Part shown: one piece after another, positions 25,349 through 36,376 of the stretch
Numbering within the stretch: position 1 is the first letter of the stretch
Layout of the letters: every line of letters begins with the position of its first letter
Source of the DNA: Brachionus koreanus
Taxonomy: Eukaryota > Rotifera > Eurotatoria > Ploima > Brachionidae
DNA: 64,000 nt
Assembly: GCA_016987375.1 (NCBI GenBank)
Contig: PJRA01000509.1
Span: 24,424 to 88,423 of the forward strand
Reading direction: 5' to 3'
Position numbers and translations under genes: made by a program
The notes under the pieces: model-generated
The model's database searches: none
The model's input: the letters and a program-made list of their open reading frames with translations, nothing else
What the model was told of the DNA's origin: nothing

Positions 25349-27357
25349 ATGCTAAAGAATATTTTCAATTTTAATTTTTTGTCTATTGTGCTATCAGTTT
25401 TAAGTTTAAACGAAGCACTCCTATTGAGAAAAAGTCTTAAAGTTTCAAAATCAAATCTGAAGTCTCTTTCAAAATTTTCAGGAAACTGTAAAAATTTCAG
25501 CTTTATTAGCCAAATTGTAATTAACTAGTTTAAAATTGAAAGAAAAATTAATTTAATTTAATATTTCAATTCAAAGATCGATCATTTCAATTTCAACCCT
25601 TCAAATGATAAAAAATTTCAACAAAGATACATAATTTCCGATAACTATGCTACTATCAATAGTCCAATTTTTTTCTATACTGGAAATGAAGGAGATATTC
25701 AGTTATTTTGTGAAAATACAGTATTTCAAACAAGATTTTTATTTCATAAATTTTCATAAAATTTAAGGGTTTTATATGGGAAATAGCCCCAAAATTTGAT
25801 GCAGTTGTCGTGTTTGCTGAACACAGATATTATGGATCATCTTTGCCGTTTGGTAATGAATCGTTTACTAGTCCTAATATCGACTTCTTAACTTCAGAGC
25901 AAGCACTAGCAGACTATGCTTATTTGATAAAATACTTAAAATACAATGATCTACGATTGAAAAATAGTCCTGTCATAGCTTTTGGTGGAAGTTATGGGGG
26001 TATGTTGGCAGCTTGGTTTAGAATGAAATATCCTAATTTAATCACAGGAGCGATAGCTGCTTCGGCACCAATATGGCAATTTTCAACCGATTGTGATGCA
26101 TTTCAATCTGTCGTTACTTTTTCATTTAAAAAATCTAAATCAGATTGTCCTGATGCGATACGATTTTCTTGGGATGTTTTAAATGAATACGGACAATCTG
26201 ATGAAGGATTAGCTAAACTTGGAGAAATTTTTCAACTATGTAAGCCATTAAAAAACTCCAAACAATTAAAAGATTGGATAGCAGATATTTATGGAAATAC
26301 AGCAATGGTAAACTATCCTTATGGAACTAATTTTCTTGCAACGCTTCCGCCATGGCCAGTGAGAGTCATGTGCAATAACATAACCAAGTCTTTCAATAAA
26401 TCAGATTCTTTATCTGTTCTCAGATCAATTTACAACGGAATTAATGTATTTTTGAATTATACTGGAAATGTGAATTGCTTCGATGTAGACTCCGACACTC
26501 CATCAGATATAAATATGATTTCATGGACTTATCAAACTTGTACCGAATTTGTATTTCCAATGTGCTCCAATGGAATAGAGGACATGTTTGAAAAACAGGA
26601 TTGGGATCCACTGGCATATAATAAAGATTGCTATGACCAATTCAAGACTATGCCCAGGGAAGAATGGCCTATCATCAATTACGGAGGAAATTCTCATGAT
26701 ATAAGATACCACAGTAATATATTATTTTCGAATGGAAATTTGGATCCATGGTCAGCGGGTGGAGTTTTGAATGATGTCAATGAAAAGCTAAAAGCTGTAA
26801 TAATTGAAAACGGTGCACACCATTTAGGTATAATTTTTTTTTAGAAATTTCTAAAAGGCAATGTGAAATTCCATACAAAATTTTCAATACAAAAATTAAA
26901 AAACTCTATAACTTTTGTTCTAAAAACCAAAATTTGTTCTGCTGTTGAAACAAAGTGAAACAACTGTTGTTTTATCTACTGCCGAAGTCTGCAAAATCTC
27001 TGCAAATTGATTGCGATTTATTTTCAATATCATTAGAGTGAGTGAAATTTTGCAGAGATTTTGCAGACTTCGGCAGTAAGTGAAACAACAGTTGTTTCAC
27101 TTTGTTTCAACAGCAGAACAAATTTTGGCTTTTAGAACAAAAGTTATAGAGTTTTTTAATTTTTGTATTGAAAATTTTGTATAGAATTTCACATTGTTTT
27201 TTTAAAACCTATTCAATTAATTTCTATTAATTTTGATTTAGATTTAAGGGAATCAAATGAAAAGGATCCAGATTCTGTTATATTAGCTCGTCTTAAAGAA
27301 ATAGAAGCTATAAATACATGGATTCAAGATCATCTTAAATTTTTGCGTATAGATTAA
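25349..27357 (+). CDS. PRCP: lysosomal Pro-X carboxypeptidase (S28 family)
   Basis: A serine carboxypeptidase that removes a C-terminal residue after proline, in lysosomes or secreted. Four exons, 25349-25516, 25577-25720, 25768-26827 and 27242-27357, give 495 residues, the usual PRCP length. A hydrophobic signal peptide (residues about 5-22) precedes IDHFNF and FYTGNEGDI. The sequence then has AEHRYYGSSLPFG, FLTSEQALADYAYLIKYLK and GGSYGGMLAAWFRMKYP with the nucleophile Ser. SNGNLDPWSAGG holds the catalytic Asp, and NGAHHL plus DLR, split by the last intron, holds the catalytic His. The match is to PRCP rather than its relative DPP7. The last intron carries a hairpin MITE (26859-27196). Confidence 0.95.
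26859..27196. mobile_element. 338-bp near-perfect hairpin MITE in PRCP intron
   Basis: Each end begins CAATGTGAAATTC. The two arms, of about 145 bp each, are nearly identical inverted copies, including the run GCCGAAGTCTGCAAAATC, with a small loop around 27010-27050. There is no ORF. The high arm identity suggests recent insertion or strong sequence homogenisation. Confidence 0.85.
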
Positions 27358-28835
27358 ATTTCTACAATAGAGATATTAATTGATAATTGTTATTAATAGA
27401 CTGTTTAAGTTAATCATTAATAAAATTTTTCAAAATTAAATTCTAGACAATAAATTTTTAGTTTGAATACTTCAAACAATTTAAATAATTATCTTTAAGA
27501 TGAATATAAATCCCATTGTAAACATATTTATTTCCGTCTTTCGAATAAGTAAAAAGAAACTATAGATTTAAAAACAATAAAATTAATAAAATCAATTTTC
27601 TATTAAAATTAGAGAAAAGGTTATCTTATCTTTATACATTTTTTTAGAGTAGATGACCCAATTTAAGATTTAATACTGAATCAAAATTCCCTTATGACCC
27701 TATTTAAATTATTTTTCTTGTATATTTTTGAACTTATAAACATATTTTTTTATTACTAATTGCTTTTAATAACAGATTAAGCTATTGAATTTTTATTTAA
27801 GTTGAATTTGTATATCAGATTATCAATAAAATTCCAAATAAACGTTTATTGAAAAAAAATTAATTTTTCACTTTTATTATTTGCTTGGATCGTTTTAAAT
27901 GATGAGAACTGAAAAAAGTCTAGTAAATATTATAAAATTTCTTCCTTGTATTAAATATGAATACGTAGAAAAAAACTTTAAAATTAATATTTTGTCGCCA
28001 ACCAGAAAATATCAACTAATTAATTTTGTATTAACACCGATATAATCTTTAAAAGTATTTGAAAAAAATTTTCACTAGTAAGTAATTAGTCTCAAAGAAT
28101 AAATCCAAAAAATTTCACTTGACTCATATTTCTTTGCTTTTTGGATTATAGTATCAGAAATCGAGTAATTGATTTATGTCAATAGTATAAATAGAAACTA
28201 AATTTTACCGTAAATAAAGCTAAATAATACATGCATTATTTCTTAGAAACTTTGAGAAAATCTGATACTAAACAATAGAACAAAACGCTAAAAGTTTATA
28301 ATTAAGTTCAAAAACTTTATAGATTATTGAATTATTAAGAACATATTGATAGCGATAAGTTTTGACTGTTTTCAAAACCACCAACACCAACTTTTGCCAG
28401 TCCAGTGATCGTCACTTCATAATTCTTTCTTTATTTAATGCCACAACTTAGAAATAAGTAAAAAAATGTTAAATTTGGAGAAAATATTTTTAATTAAAAT
28501 TTATGTTTAAAAAAAAAAATTAAATTTTTTTTCTCAATTTGATAGGATTGATATTAATAATTTATCTATGTTCCATAAATTTTTTGAATTTAAATCTAAA
28601 AAAATTAATTTTGCTGACTAAAGTTTTTCTACCTAATTATAAAGAAAAATATAATTCTTCAAATATTCGTATTAATTTTTTATTATAAATTTAACAAAAA
28701 TAACCAAATAGTGAAACAACCACGTATATTTTATACTTAATATTTCAAAATAACTTTTTTAATTTTATGCAAGAATTTAAAGAAAATTTAAGTTTTAGAT
28801 CAATTTTCAAATGTTATTGTAGGTAGGGTTAAACA
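27358..28835. other. intergenic, PRCP to GALNT
   Basis: 1.5 kb of AT-rich DNA without a recognisable gene or repeat. It contains the 3' flank of PRCP and the promoter side of the GALNT gene. Confidence 0.4.
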
Positions 28836-30708
28836 ATGTATTATTATAGGATATATCGACGCAGACACTACATTTACTTTGCAGCTTTCGTCTTTGGACT
28901 CATTTTTCTATTAAATTTTAAAAAAAACGAACGTTCGCATTATCAAAAGAATAGACAAAATTTAAAACGAAATTCAGATGAACTAATAGACATTAATAAT
29001 TATGTAGAACCTGAACCTTGCAATGGTTGTCCAGGAGAAAATGGAAGAGCAGTCTATTTATCAGTAAAATTTATTTAATTCTATTTTTTCTGATTTAAGA
29101 TCTTTTTTAATTCTTGTTTAGGCTGAGGAGTCCAAAAATTTAGATGCTATATACAAGAAAGAATTTTTTAATTTGGTGGCAAGTGACAAAATATCTTTAT
29201 GGCGTAGTATTCCCGATACACGAGAATCTGGATGTTTATCAATAGAATATCCAAAAGATTTGCCAACAGCCAGCGTAATCCTCATATTTAAAAATGAAAG
29301 ATGGTCTCCTGTTTTAAGAAGTGTTTACAGTATTATTCATCGCTCGCCAAGACATCTGCTCAAAGAAGTTATTTTAGTCGACGATCAATCTGATCTTGAA
29401 GAGCTAAAAAAACCTTTAGAGGACTATTGCCGGGAACACTTTGGAACAATTGTTAAAATTTTTCGTACACCAAAACGTCTAGGCTTGATTGCGGCAAAAA
29501 ATTTTGGTGGCCGTCGTGCAACTGGCGATGTAATTGTGTTTCTGGATGCTCATATTGAAGCAAATGTAGGTTGGCTCGAGCCGATTCTGGCTCGTATTAA
29601 GGAAAAAAGAAGTGCTATCCTTTGTCCAACCATAGATAATATTGATGATAAAACAATGGCTTACCACGGAAGCGGAGGAGCTGGTTATGGAATTTTTACA
29701 TGGTCTCTTTTTTTTACTTGGGGAAGTATACCAGACCGTGTTAATCGAAAAAGAAAATCTCATCTAGATCCTTATCCATCACCTACAATGGCAGGAGGAC
29801 TTTTGGCCGCAGACAGGAAATATTTTTTTGAAATTGGAGGATACGATGACGATATGGAGGTTTGGGGTGGTGAAAATCTTGAATTATCATTTCGAGTAAA
29901 TCAAAAATATTTCCTTTTATTTCATGTAAAAATTGGTGTATTTTTAGACATGGATGTGTGGCGGATCTCTAGAATTTGTTCCTTGTAGTCACGTGGGCCA
30001 TATTTTTAGGCCAGGTCATCCTTACAATATGACTGGCGAAAAGGGAAAAGGAGATGTTCATGGAAGAAATAGTATGAGACTAGCAGAAGTTTGGATGGAT
30101 GACTATAAGCGCCTTTATTATATGCACAGACGAGATTTAATAGTATTGATCTAAGTTTATTGAATAAATTTTATTAAATTAGATTTATTTTTTAGGGAAA
30201 AGATTTTGGCGATGTTTCATCCAGAAAAGAAATAAGAGAAAATTTGAAATGCAATAATTTTAAATGGTTTTTAGATAATGTTTATCCAGAAAAATTTATT
30301 TTGGACGAAAATGTTCAAGCATACGGTGAGGTTCGTAATCCAAGCACATCATTTTGTCTCGACACTCTCGGAAAAGATGAAAAAAGGTCAATTGAATTAG
30401 GAGTTTTTTTTTGCCAAGGAGGAACTTCAGCAAATCAAGTTTTTTCATTGAGTAACGTTGGAGAGTTAAGACGTGAAGAGGTTTGTTGTGTTGGACAAAA
30501 CAGGATCGGATCAGTTATTAGACTTGTTCACTGTACTGGTAGTCCAAATCAAAAATGGACTCATGATCGAAAGAGTGGTTCTATTATTCATGCTGATTCA
30601 GGTTTGTGCTTAGATGTTACAGATGTCAAAAACGGAGAACTTGCCAAATTAGACAAATGCAATAAAAATAAACCTGGCCAAATTTGGGAGTTCAAAAATT
30701 ATAGCTAA
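28836..30708 (+). CDS. polypeptide N-acetylgalactosaminyltransferase (GT27)
   Basis: A Golgi enzyme that starts mucin-type O-glycosylation by adding GalNAc to Ser/Thr. Four exons, 28836-29063, 29122-29895, 29948-30142 and 30196-30708, give 569 residues, normal for the family. A short basic cytosolic tail precedes one membrane anchor (residues about 12-30) and a stem. The GT-A catalytic part has [22 protein letters not shown] and the metal-binding FLDAHIE (DxH), then [20 protein letters not shown] and [11 protein letters not shown], continuing across an intron into [21 protein letters not shown]. The C-terminal ricin-type lectin domain shows CLDT, NQKWTHD, CLDV and GQIWEF. The isoform was not assigned; it looks closest to the GALNT10-type subfamily. 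Confidence 0.95.
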
Positions 30709-30978
30709 TTTGTTATTTGTTAATTTTTTATACTAATTAAATTTTAATAAAATAAATTTATTTAACAATTTCTGAATACAAGTGTTTAAAAATTATCGAT
30801 ATTTTTCCAAAAAGCAAGTTTTTTTAGGTCTATTTGAAATTTTTTAAATTTTTTAAATATGTTAAAAGAAAAATCTTTATAATTATTTATTTTGAATAAA
30901 TAAAACCCAAATTATTTATTAAAATTTATAGTCAACATTAATCTTGGTTTACTTTAAAACAATAAATTTCATAATTTT

Positions 30979-31398
30979 TTATAATCCATATCTCATTTTA
31001 CAGTCCTTCAAAGCATCGTTGAATCCTTGACACATTGAAATATCAGAGGACTGTTGAGTGCATTCTAAAAATGATTGTAATTGTTGGAAACAAGGATTTT
31101 GATTATATTGATTTGGAGCTTGTTGCTGAACTGGTTGAACTGGCTGCTGTTGTTGTTGCTGTGGTTGATTTGATCCACCACTAAAAGCTCCTGTAATTGC
31201 AGCTCCTACTGTATGTCCTACAGCACTTCCAACAGCAACACCACCAGCTGTAGCAGCCATTTGCGCAAATAAACCTGGTTGCTTTTGTGCTGGTTGAGCA
31301 TAGACAGGTTGCGGAGGATGAGCTGCATGAGCTGCTTGGGGTAAATTTCGACTCGGGGTCGGAGAACTTCTTGTTGATGCGGATGATCTTCTTGGCAT
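30979..31398 (-). CDS. CHCHD2: CHCHD2/CHCHD10-type mitochondrial twin CX9C protein
   Basis: A single-exon gene of 139 residues, the usual size. CHCHD2/10 proteins sit in the mitochondrial intermembrane space, where they support cristae organisation and respiratory-chain function. The N terminus is basic and Ser/Pro/Ala-rich (a mitochondrial targeting type), then comes the conserved hydrophobic Gly/Ala segment AGGVAVGSAVGHTVGAAIT, a Gln/Pro linker, and a C-terminal CHCH domain. The domain has two CX9C pairs, CFQQLQSFLEC and CQGFNDALKDC. The end is MRYGL. It cannot be told whether it is orthologous to CHCHD2 or CHCHD10; invertebrates often have one ancestor gene. Confidence 0.92.
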   Translation of the reverse strand: MPRRSSASTRSSPTPSRNLPQAAHAAHPPQPVYAQPAQKQPGLFAQMAATAGGVAVGSAVGHTVGAAITGAFSGGSNQPQQQQQQPVQPVQQQAPNQYNQNPCFQQLQSFLECTQQSSDISMCQGFNDALKDCKMRYGL

Positions 31399-31940
31399 TT
31401 TCTAGTCAAATAACCTCTTGTCTATTTACTGAAAATTTTCAAATGCTTAGTTATATTTATATAAAATAGAAAAAAAAAAGTTGAAGAAAAATCTAGATGA
31501 TTGCATAATATAATAATAGTGCAATATTTCAACACGAAACATTTAATATATTAACAAAAATAAACTAATTATTTTTTAAACTAGAAAAAAGACTAAGATG
31601 CTAAGCATTTAAAATCACTTGGTCGATTGAAAAATTGAAATTAATTTTTTAAAGAAAAATTTCAAAATTTATTAAAATGCTTTAAATAATATAAATAAAT
31701 TTTTTTTAATTGTCTAAAATATTAAAATAACAATAAGTAAAAGCAAAAATAAATGAAACTGCATAAGCATAGAACAAATAGTAAAGTTTATTTTGATTTT
31801 CGTAGATATTTTTGAAATTAATTTACTTTAGCTTTTCAAAAATATTAGCACAAAAACTTAGCTAAATTTTGACAATGAAAATAAATACAAAGAATGAATA
31901 AAAATAATTTAAAATTTTTTAATATTAATATTAAATTAAA
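31399..31940. promoter_or_regulatory. divergent intergenic region, CHCHD2 and MED10
   Basis: The start codons of CHCHD2 (-) and MED10 (+) face away from each other across 542 bp of AT-rich DNA, so both promoters are expected here. No specific element was identified. Confidence 0.35.
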
Positions 31941-32466
31941 ATGGATAAAGAATGTGTCGAAACATTAGAGCAGCATTTGGATGCGCTGATAGACACTTCG
32001 CGTCAACTTGGTATAATGGCTGCTAATTTTCAAGAGCAATCTCAACGATCCTTCAATCAAAAATTTATAACATTAGGCAACTGTTTGCGAAATTTACATG
32101 AAATGAAAGACAATTTTGCTGATGTAAAAGTTCCCGTCAGTGTTTTCAAGTAATTTTTCTATGGGTTTCAGCAAAAGTTTAAAATTTTTATAAAGCTATA
32201 TTGATGAAGGAAAAAATCCGCTCTTATATACCAAAGACTGTTTGATGAAGACTTTAAAAAAGAATGAAGAAATAAAAGGGAAAATAGTCACATTGAAAAC
32301 ATTTCGTGATCTTCTTTTAGAAGAACTCAACAAAAACTTTCCTGAAGATTATGATGCTTACATTAGAATTCGTCAAGCGGAAGCTGAAGAAGCAGCAATG
32401 GCTGCTCAAGCAGCTCAATCAATGCAAAATGAAGACTTAAATCAAATGGAAATGAAAAAAGAATAA
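31941..32466 (+). CDS. MED10: Mediator complex subunit 10
   Basis: A middle-module subunit of Mediator, the coactivator linking transcription factors to RNA polymerase II. Two exons, 31941-32149 and 32196-32466, give 159 residues. Family hallmarks are LEQHLDALIDTSRQLGI, FNQKFITL, VPVSVFNYIDEGKNPLLYTK, KNEEIKGKIVTLKTF and LNKNFPEDY. The C-terminal Ala/Gln/Glu-rich tail extends about 25 residues beyond the conserved part. The next gene starts only 126 bp downstream on the same strand. Confidence 0.95.
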
Positions 32467-32592
32467 AAAAAATTTAATTTTATTTGTATATATTTTTAAA
32501 ATATAAAATTTAACCTTAAAAACTTTAAATTTGCTTATTATAAAGTAAAATTTTCAAAGCATATTCTCTAAATAAAAATAAAACTTTTAGAA

Positions 32593-33147
32593 ATGTCTGA
32601 GAATATAAAAAATTGTGAAAATTGCTCTCATGCTTCACGATTCGGCTGTGAACAAAGTTTTGATGAGATTGATTTCGAACGAAGCATTTACAATGCTTGT
32701 GTTTATGGAGATTTAGAAAAAGTTAAGAAATTTGTTAATCAAGATAGCGGGTGGGTTAATCGCCAAGACAAACATGGATATACCGCACTTCACTATGCTG
32801 CTAGAAATAATTTTACTCATATTTGTAAATATTTACTAGAAAATGGAGCGGATGTTCATGTTAAGACAAAAAGTTGTCAATCGACAGCGTTGCACAGAGC
32901 TTGCTACATGGGAAATTTCGAAATCGTCATACTTTTGCTAAAATATAATTCAAATATTTTCGAAAAAGACCGAGATTCAAAAACTCCGTTTCATAAAGCA
33001 CTTGAACAATTCATTGAAAAAAATGATATCGTATTCGAAAAAATTTTAAAACTTTTAGTGGAAAAAGATGCCAGAATTATCAATGAAGGCGATAAATTGG
33101 CTAAACCTGCTATTGAATTATATCCTGAAATCAGAAATTGGGTTTAA
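32593..33147 (+). CDS. ANKRD39: ankyrin-repeat protein, ANKRD39
   Basis: A single-exon gene of 184 residues (human ANKRD39 is 183). The N terminus has two Cys pairs (CENC, then the GC before the first repeat), then IDFERSIYNACVYGDLEKVK. Three or four ankyrin repeats follow, with GYTALHYAARNNFTHICKYL, TALHRACYMGNFEIVILLL and KTPFHKALEQ. The DFER...GDL..VK entry and the unusual TALHRA repeat distinguish it from PSMD10. The molecular role of ANKRD39 is poorly known. Confidence 0.88.
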   Translation: MSENIKNCENCSHASRFGCEQSFDEIDFERSIYNACVYGDLEKVKKFVNQDSGWVNRQDKHGYTALHYAARNNFTHICKYLLENGADVHVKTKSCQSTALHRACYMGNFEIVILLLKYNSNIFEKDRDSKTPFHKALEQFIEKNDIVFEKILKLLVEKDARIINEGDKLAKPAIELYPEIRNWV

Positions 33148-34062
33148 ATTTAAGCTTAGAATTATTAAAATATTTGTAAAAAATTGATTGCAATTTGCAT
33201 TATTATTTAAATAAAATTTTATTTAAATTTTGAACTTAGTGTTTTAATTTTTAGAATTTGCCTAAATAGCATAAAATTAAAAATCTAAAATTTTCTAATT
33301 TTTTATAATAAAATAATACTAATCCAACTTATTATTATTATTTATTAATTCAAGCCTCATAGTAAAATTAGTAAGAGTAAGTGAAAAATAAAAAAGTTTT
33401 TTTACAAAATAGAGTAAAAAGTACATTTTAGATACAAAATCAAAATATGAATTTAAAAAACTCAGTTATCTTAAAAAATTAGAATCAGTTAACTTTTAAT
33501 AAATCGTTTAAAATTTTTAATGAGAAATAATAATTTGACTCGTGCAATATTTCAAACTTGATTTTTGATATCACATATTTTTAATAATAAAGAATTAAAC
33601 ATTAACACTAGAAGCACCAAACGAGTCATTATCACTTGTTTGAAAAATTTTTAAATCCTCATATCTTTTGAATGGATTTTTCAAATTAATATATCTTTTT
33701 TGAATTATGTAGATTTTAAAATTTTCTTTAAAAAATGATATTACTTTATAAAATTATTTTAGTTTTTTTATAAAATATTTAAGAATTAAAAAAACCCGAA
33801 AAAATGCTTGGTGCTTCTAGTGTTAACAAAAAAAATGTGGCCATCAGAGTCAATAAGAAATCAATCATGAAAAATGTTTAAGTGCTAGTAGACGTAAAAT
33901 TAGTGAAAGTTTGGAAAATGAAAATTCGAAAAATTTAGTAGATGAAAAGTACAATTTAAATTCCAAAAAAAAATTTCGACCAAACGTTTAATTTTAGTTT
34001 AATATAAATCAAATGTACCATTTTTACCTAAATCATCTATAGCAATATTTTATCTACATCAG
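33148..34062. other. intergenic with one MITE
   Basis: Apart from the MITE at 33606-33822 this is AT-rich DNA. An open piece at about 33888-33985 (rich in Lys, Ser, Asn) might be an exon of the gene remnant downstream, but it has no homology I recognise. Confidence 0.35.
33606..33822. mobile_element. piggyBac-like MITE, copy 3 (best preserved)
   Basis: Exact TTAA on both sides (33602-33605 and 33823-33826). The ends are perfect inverted repeats of CACTAGAAGCACCAA. The 217 bp interior is AT-rich and non-coding. This is the cleanest copy of the family. Confidence 0.8.
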
Positions 34063-34260
34063 ATGCATCAATTCATAAACGAACGAATATCAGCATTTAA
34101 TTTTTACAATACTAACGATCCTTTTGTTTTAAGACAACCAGGATTTCAAACTCTATTTCCATTTTTAGGATATTCATCTACATGTAATTTTCCAAAATAT
34201 CAGCAATTTTTGGAAATAATCAAAATGAAGCATTTTAGATTTGCCGAAGTCGAGCTAAAC
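34063..34260 (+). CDS. unrecognised exon-like open frame
   Basis: The frame continues upstream of the ATG to a possible acceptor near 34040 and ends at a possible donor (GAA|GTCGAG) at about 34251. The peptide includes FYNTNDPFVLRQPGFQTLFP. Composition looks coding (few Lys/Ile runs, several Pro), but I do not recognise it. It may be an exon of the same gene as the Plus3-like fragment at 34645. Confidence 0.25.
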
Positions 34261-35039
34261 TTTTTTGTTTTTTTAGTAATCAATATTTTTATAATTAAAT
34301 CAATTATAAAATTAAAAATATTGAATGTTTTTTAAAAGAAGATCGAATATTTTTGATTAATAATAATTTAATTAAATTTTAATTATTTTTCAATTTAAAA
34401 TAAAATATTCAATTATAATTTGTTTAGCTTAGAATAAATAAATTCCAATTGTTTAACAAATATTAAATTTTTATTTTACATAATTAAAAATAGATTGCCG
34501 AGTTATGAAATTAAAATGACTTGATATTTTTAGAGTGGTTTAGCATTCGTTAAGGTCTAATTAAACGAACCTTACTCTCCTTCAAGACAAAATGATTATT
34601 TTTTAAAAAAAATTTTAAAGATAGAATTAAAATTTATTTTTTCATTGGAAATTTTTATCGGGTCTCTTCTGTTTCGTAACCATTTCGAGAAATATGTGGA
34701 CAAGTACTTGACACCCGGTTTTGTCATCAGGTTGATCACAAACATCAGTAACCAGGAATTTCGGCTATTCGAGATTGTACAACGACCAACTGAAATTAAA
34801 CCTGGTAAAGTATATATGACAATATTCCCAATGGAGAAGCCATTACTCTGTTAAGTATTGTTTGTGATATTTTTCATAAATGTAACACTTGGACTATAAT
34901 TAGACCATATTTGATTTTTAATTCAATGATAAAATAAATACTTTTTTATTTTTCAAATATAATTTTATGCTCCTTTCTTTTAATCAATGCGGATGATATA
35001 ATCACTATCAGTTATACTAAAATGGGGTGAAATGCCTAC

Positions 35040-35257
35040 CGAAAACTTGGTAAAGGACTAACGAGATGCATACCAAAGCTCATCTTCACAAGACCTTCGT
35101 TAGGCCATTTCTGACATACTGGTTCGAAAATATAAAGATCATCCCAGGTTTGCGAAAAGACTTAAAAAGAACAATGAGCAATATAGTAAAAACAATGTTG
35201 GGTATACCAAAGGGATTTTGAAGAACATGTTTATTTCTGTCTCTAATTATCATGCTA
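35040..35257 (+). pseudogene. LINE reverse-transcriptase fragment
   Basis: Reads TKAHLHKTFVRPFLTYWFEN, then RKDLKRTMSNIVKTMLGIPK. This pattern (VRP.L.YG.E, then L...E.NI.K..LGI.K) is usual for the region after the RT palm in non-LTR elements. It is truncated on both sides and cut on the right by the mariner element at 35258. Confidence 0.55.
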
Positions 35258-36128
35258 ACGGGTGATGCATAAGTAAATGGACAAAAATTAAAAGCNNNNN
35301 NNNNNNNNNNNNNNNNNNNNNNNNNNNNNNNNNNNNNNNNNNNNNNNNNNNNNNNNNNNNNNNNNNNNNNNNNNNNNNNNNNNNNNNNNNNNNNNNNNNN
35401 NNNNNNNNNNNNNNNNNNNNNNNNNNNNNNNNNNNNNNNNNNNNNNNNNNNNNNNNNNNCTTGAGGGACATTTGGCGGGTTGATATCTTTGGTCACATAA
35501 TTTACATTTTCGTTCATGCATGTTGTGCTTACCAAAGAATAGTGAGCAGACGCTAAGTCAGAATGTCCTCGATCAGATATGGCTATCCAAACAAGCACCT
35601 TCTTTGGAAACTTCTATTTTCCACCAAACCGAACACTGTCTGAACTAGTAGACTTGTCATTTGTGTAATAGCCAGCATTTCCCGGCATGTTGTCGGCCGC
35701 CAAAGTAAAGTACTTTTCGTCGTCCAAAATAAGCGAACATGGTGAACGATATAGCATATTTGAAAGTTTTTTAGCCAATTTCTTGCCTTTCTCATGCTGT
35801 ACGGCGCTAAATTTTGGTGTTTTTTCACGTTTACGATATGAAATATCCATTTTTGTTAACTGCCGGCCAACTGTTGTCTGGTCGACATTAAATTTTCTTG
35901 CTAGACGCCTTTAACTCACTCCAGTTCGGTTATTGGTCAATCATATTTTTGACTGTTTTTCGAAAAGCCTCTCGTTCAGAGACAGAAAGTCCCATTTTAA
36001 AATTTTTTTTTGCAATATTATAGCTAATTTTTAGTAGTTTATAAATAAATATATATATGATCCCCTGATCATTTGCATGATCGGGCAAGTTAACTTAACT
36101 TTTATCCATTTACTTATGCATCACCCGT
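35258..36128 (-). mobile_element. Tc1/mariner-type element with decayed transposase
   Basis: TA on both sides (35256-35257 and 36129-36130). The inverted ends start ACGGGTGATGCATAAGTAAA and agree over about 24 bp. The transposase is on the minus strand. It starts GLSVSEREAFRKTVKN at 35994, then meets stops; recognisable later pieces are ILDDEKYFTLAADN (first catalytic Asp region) and VLVWIAISDRGHS. A 164-base run of N lies inside. The copy is inactive. Confidence 0.75.
35296..35459. other. assembly gap or mask (164 N)
   Basis: A run of N inside the mariner element. Open frames reported through it are not real. Confidence 0.99.
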
Positions 36129-36376
36129 TAAGTGAATTTTTGATACAAAACACTAAGAGTAACTTCTTCAATCGACAAGTTAATAATGATTTTATAAAGA
36201 GGCTATTAATTGAATCAGCAAAGAAGCCAATACCAAACGATTTTGTTGGTGAAATTTTCGTAATAACTGGAGAAATTGAGGATCAAAAAGTCACGTTAAG
36301 CGATAAATGCAAACTCATAAAATCATATAATACACTTGAATACCGTTCTAATCAAGAAAATGATACTAAAGCTTAG

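Larger units (their letters stand above)
34645..36376 (+). pseudogene. Plus3-domain (RTF1-like) gene fragment interrupted by transposons
   Basis: Two pieces resemble the two halves of a Plus3 domain, known from the Paf1-complex factor RTF1. The left piece (34645-34854) has FRNHFEKYVDKYLTPGFVIR and EFRLFEIVQR. The right piece (36131-36376) has NRQVNNDFIKRLLIESAKK followed by PIP. Between them lie a LINE fragment and a mariner copy. The left piece ends in a stop (CTC TGT TAA) just before a GT. Either the insertion sits in an intron and the gene still works, or the gene is broken; no clean splice pair was found. The assignment rests on pattern memory only. Confidence 0.4.

Noticed and set aside
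35086..35598. long minus-strand open frame running through the N gap
   Set aside because: It spans masked sequence and mixes mariner transposase with antisense LINE sequence.
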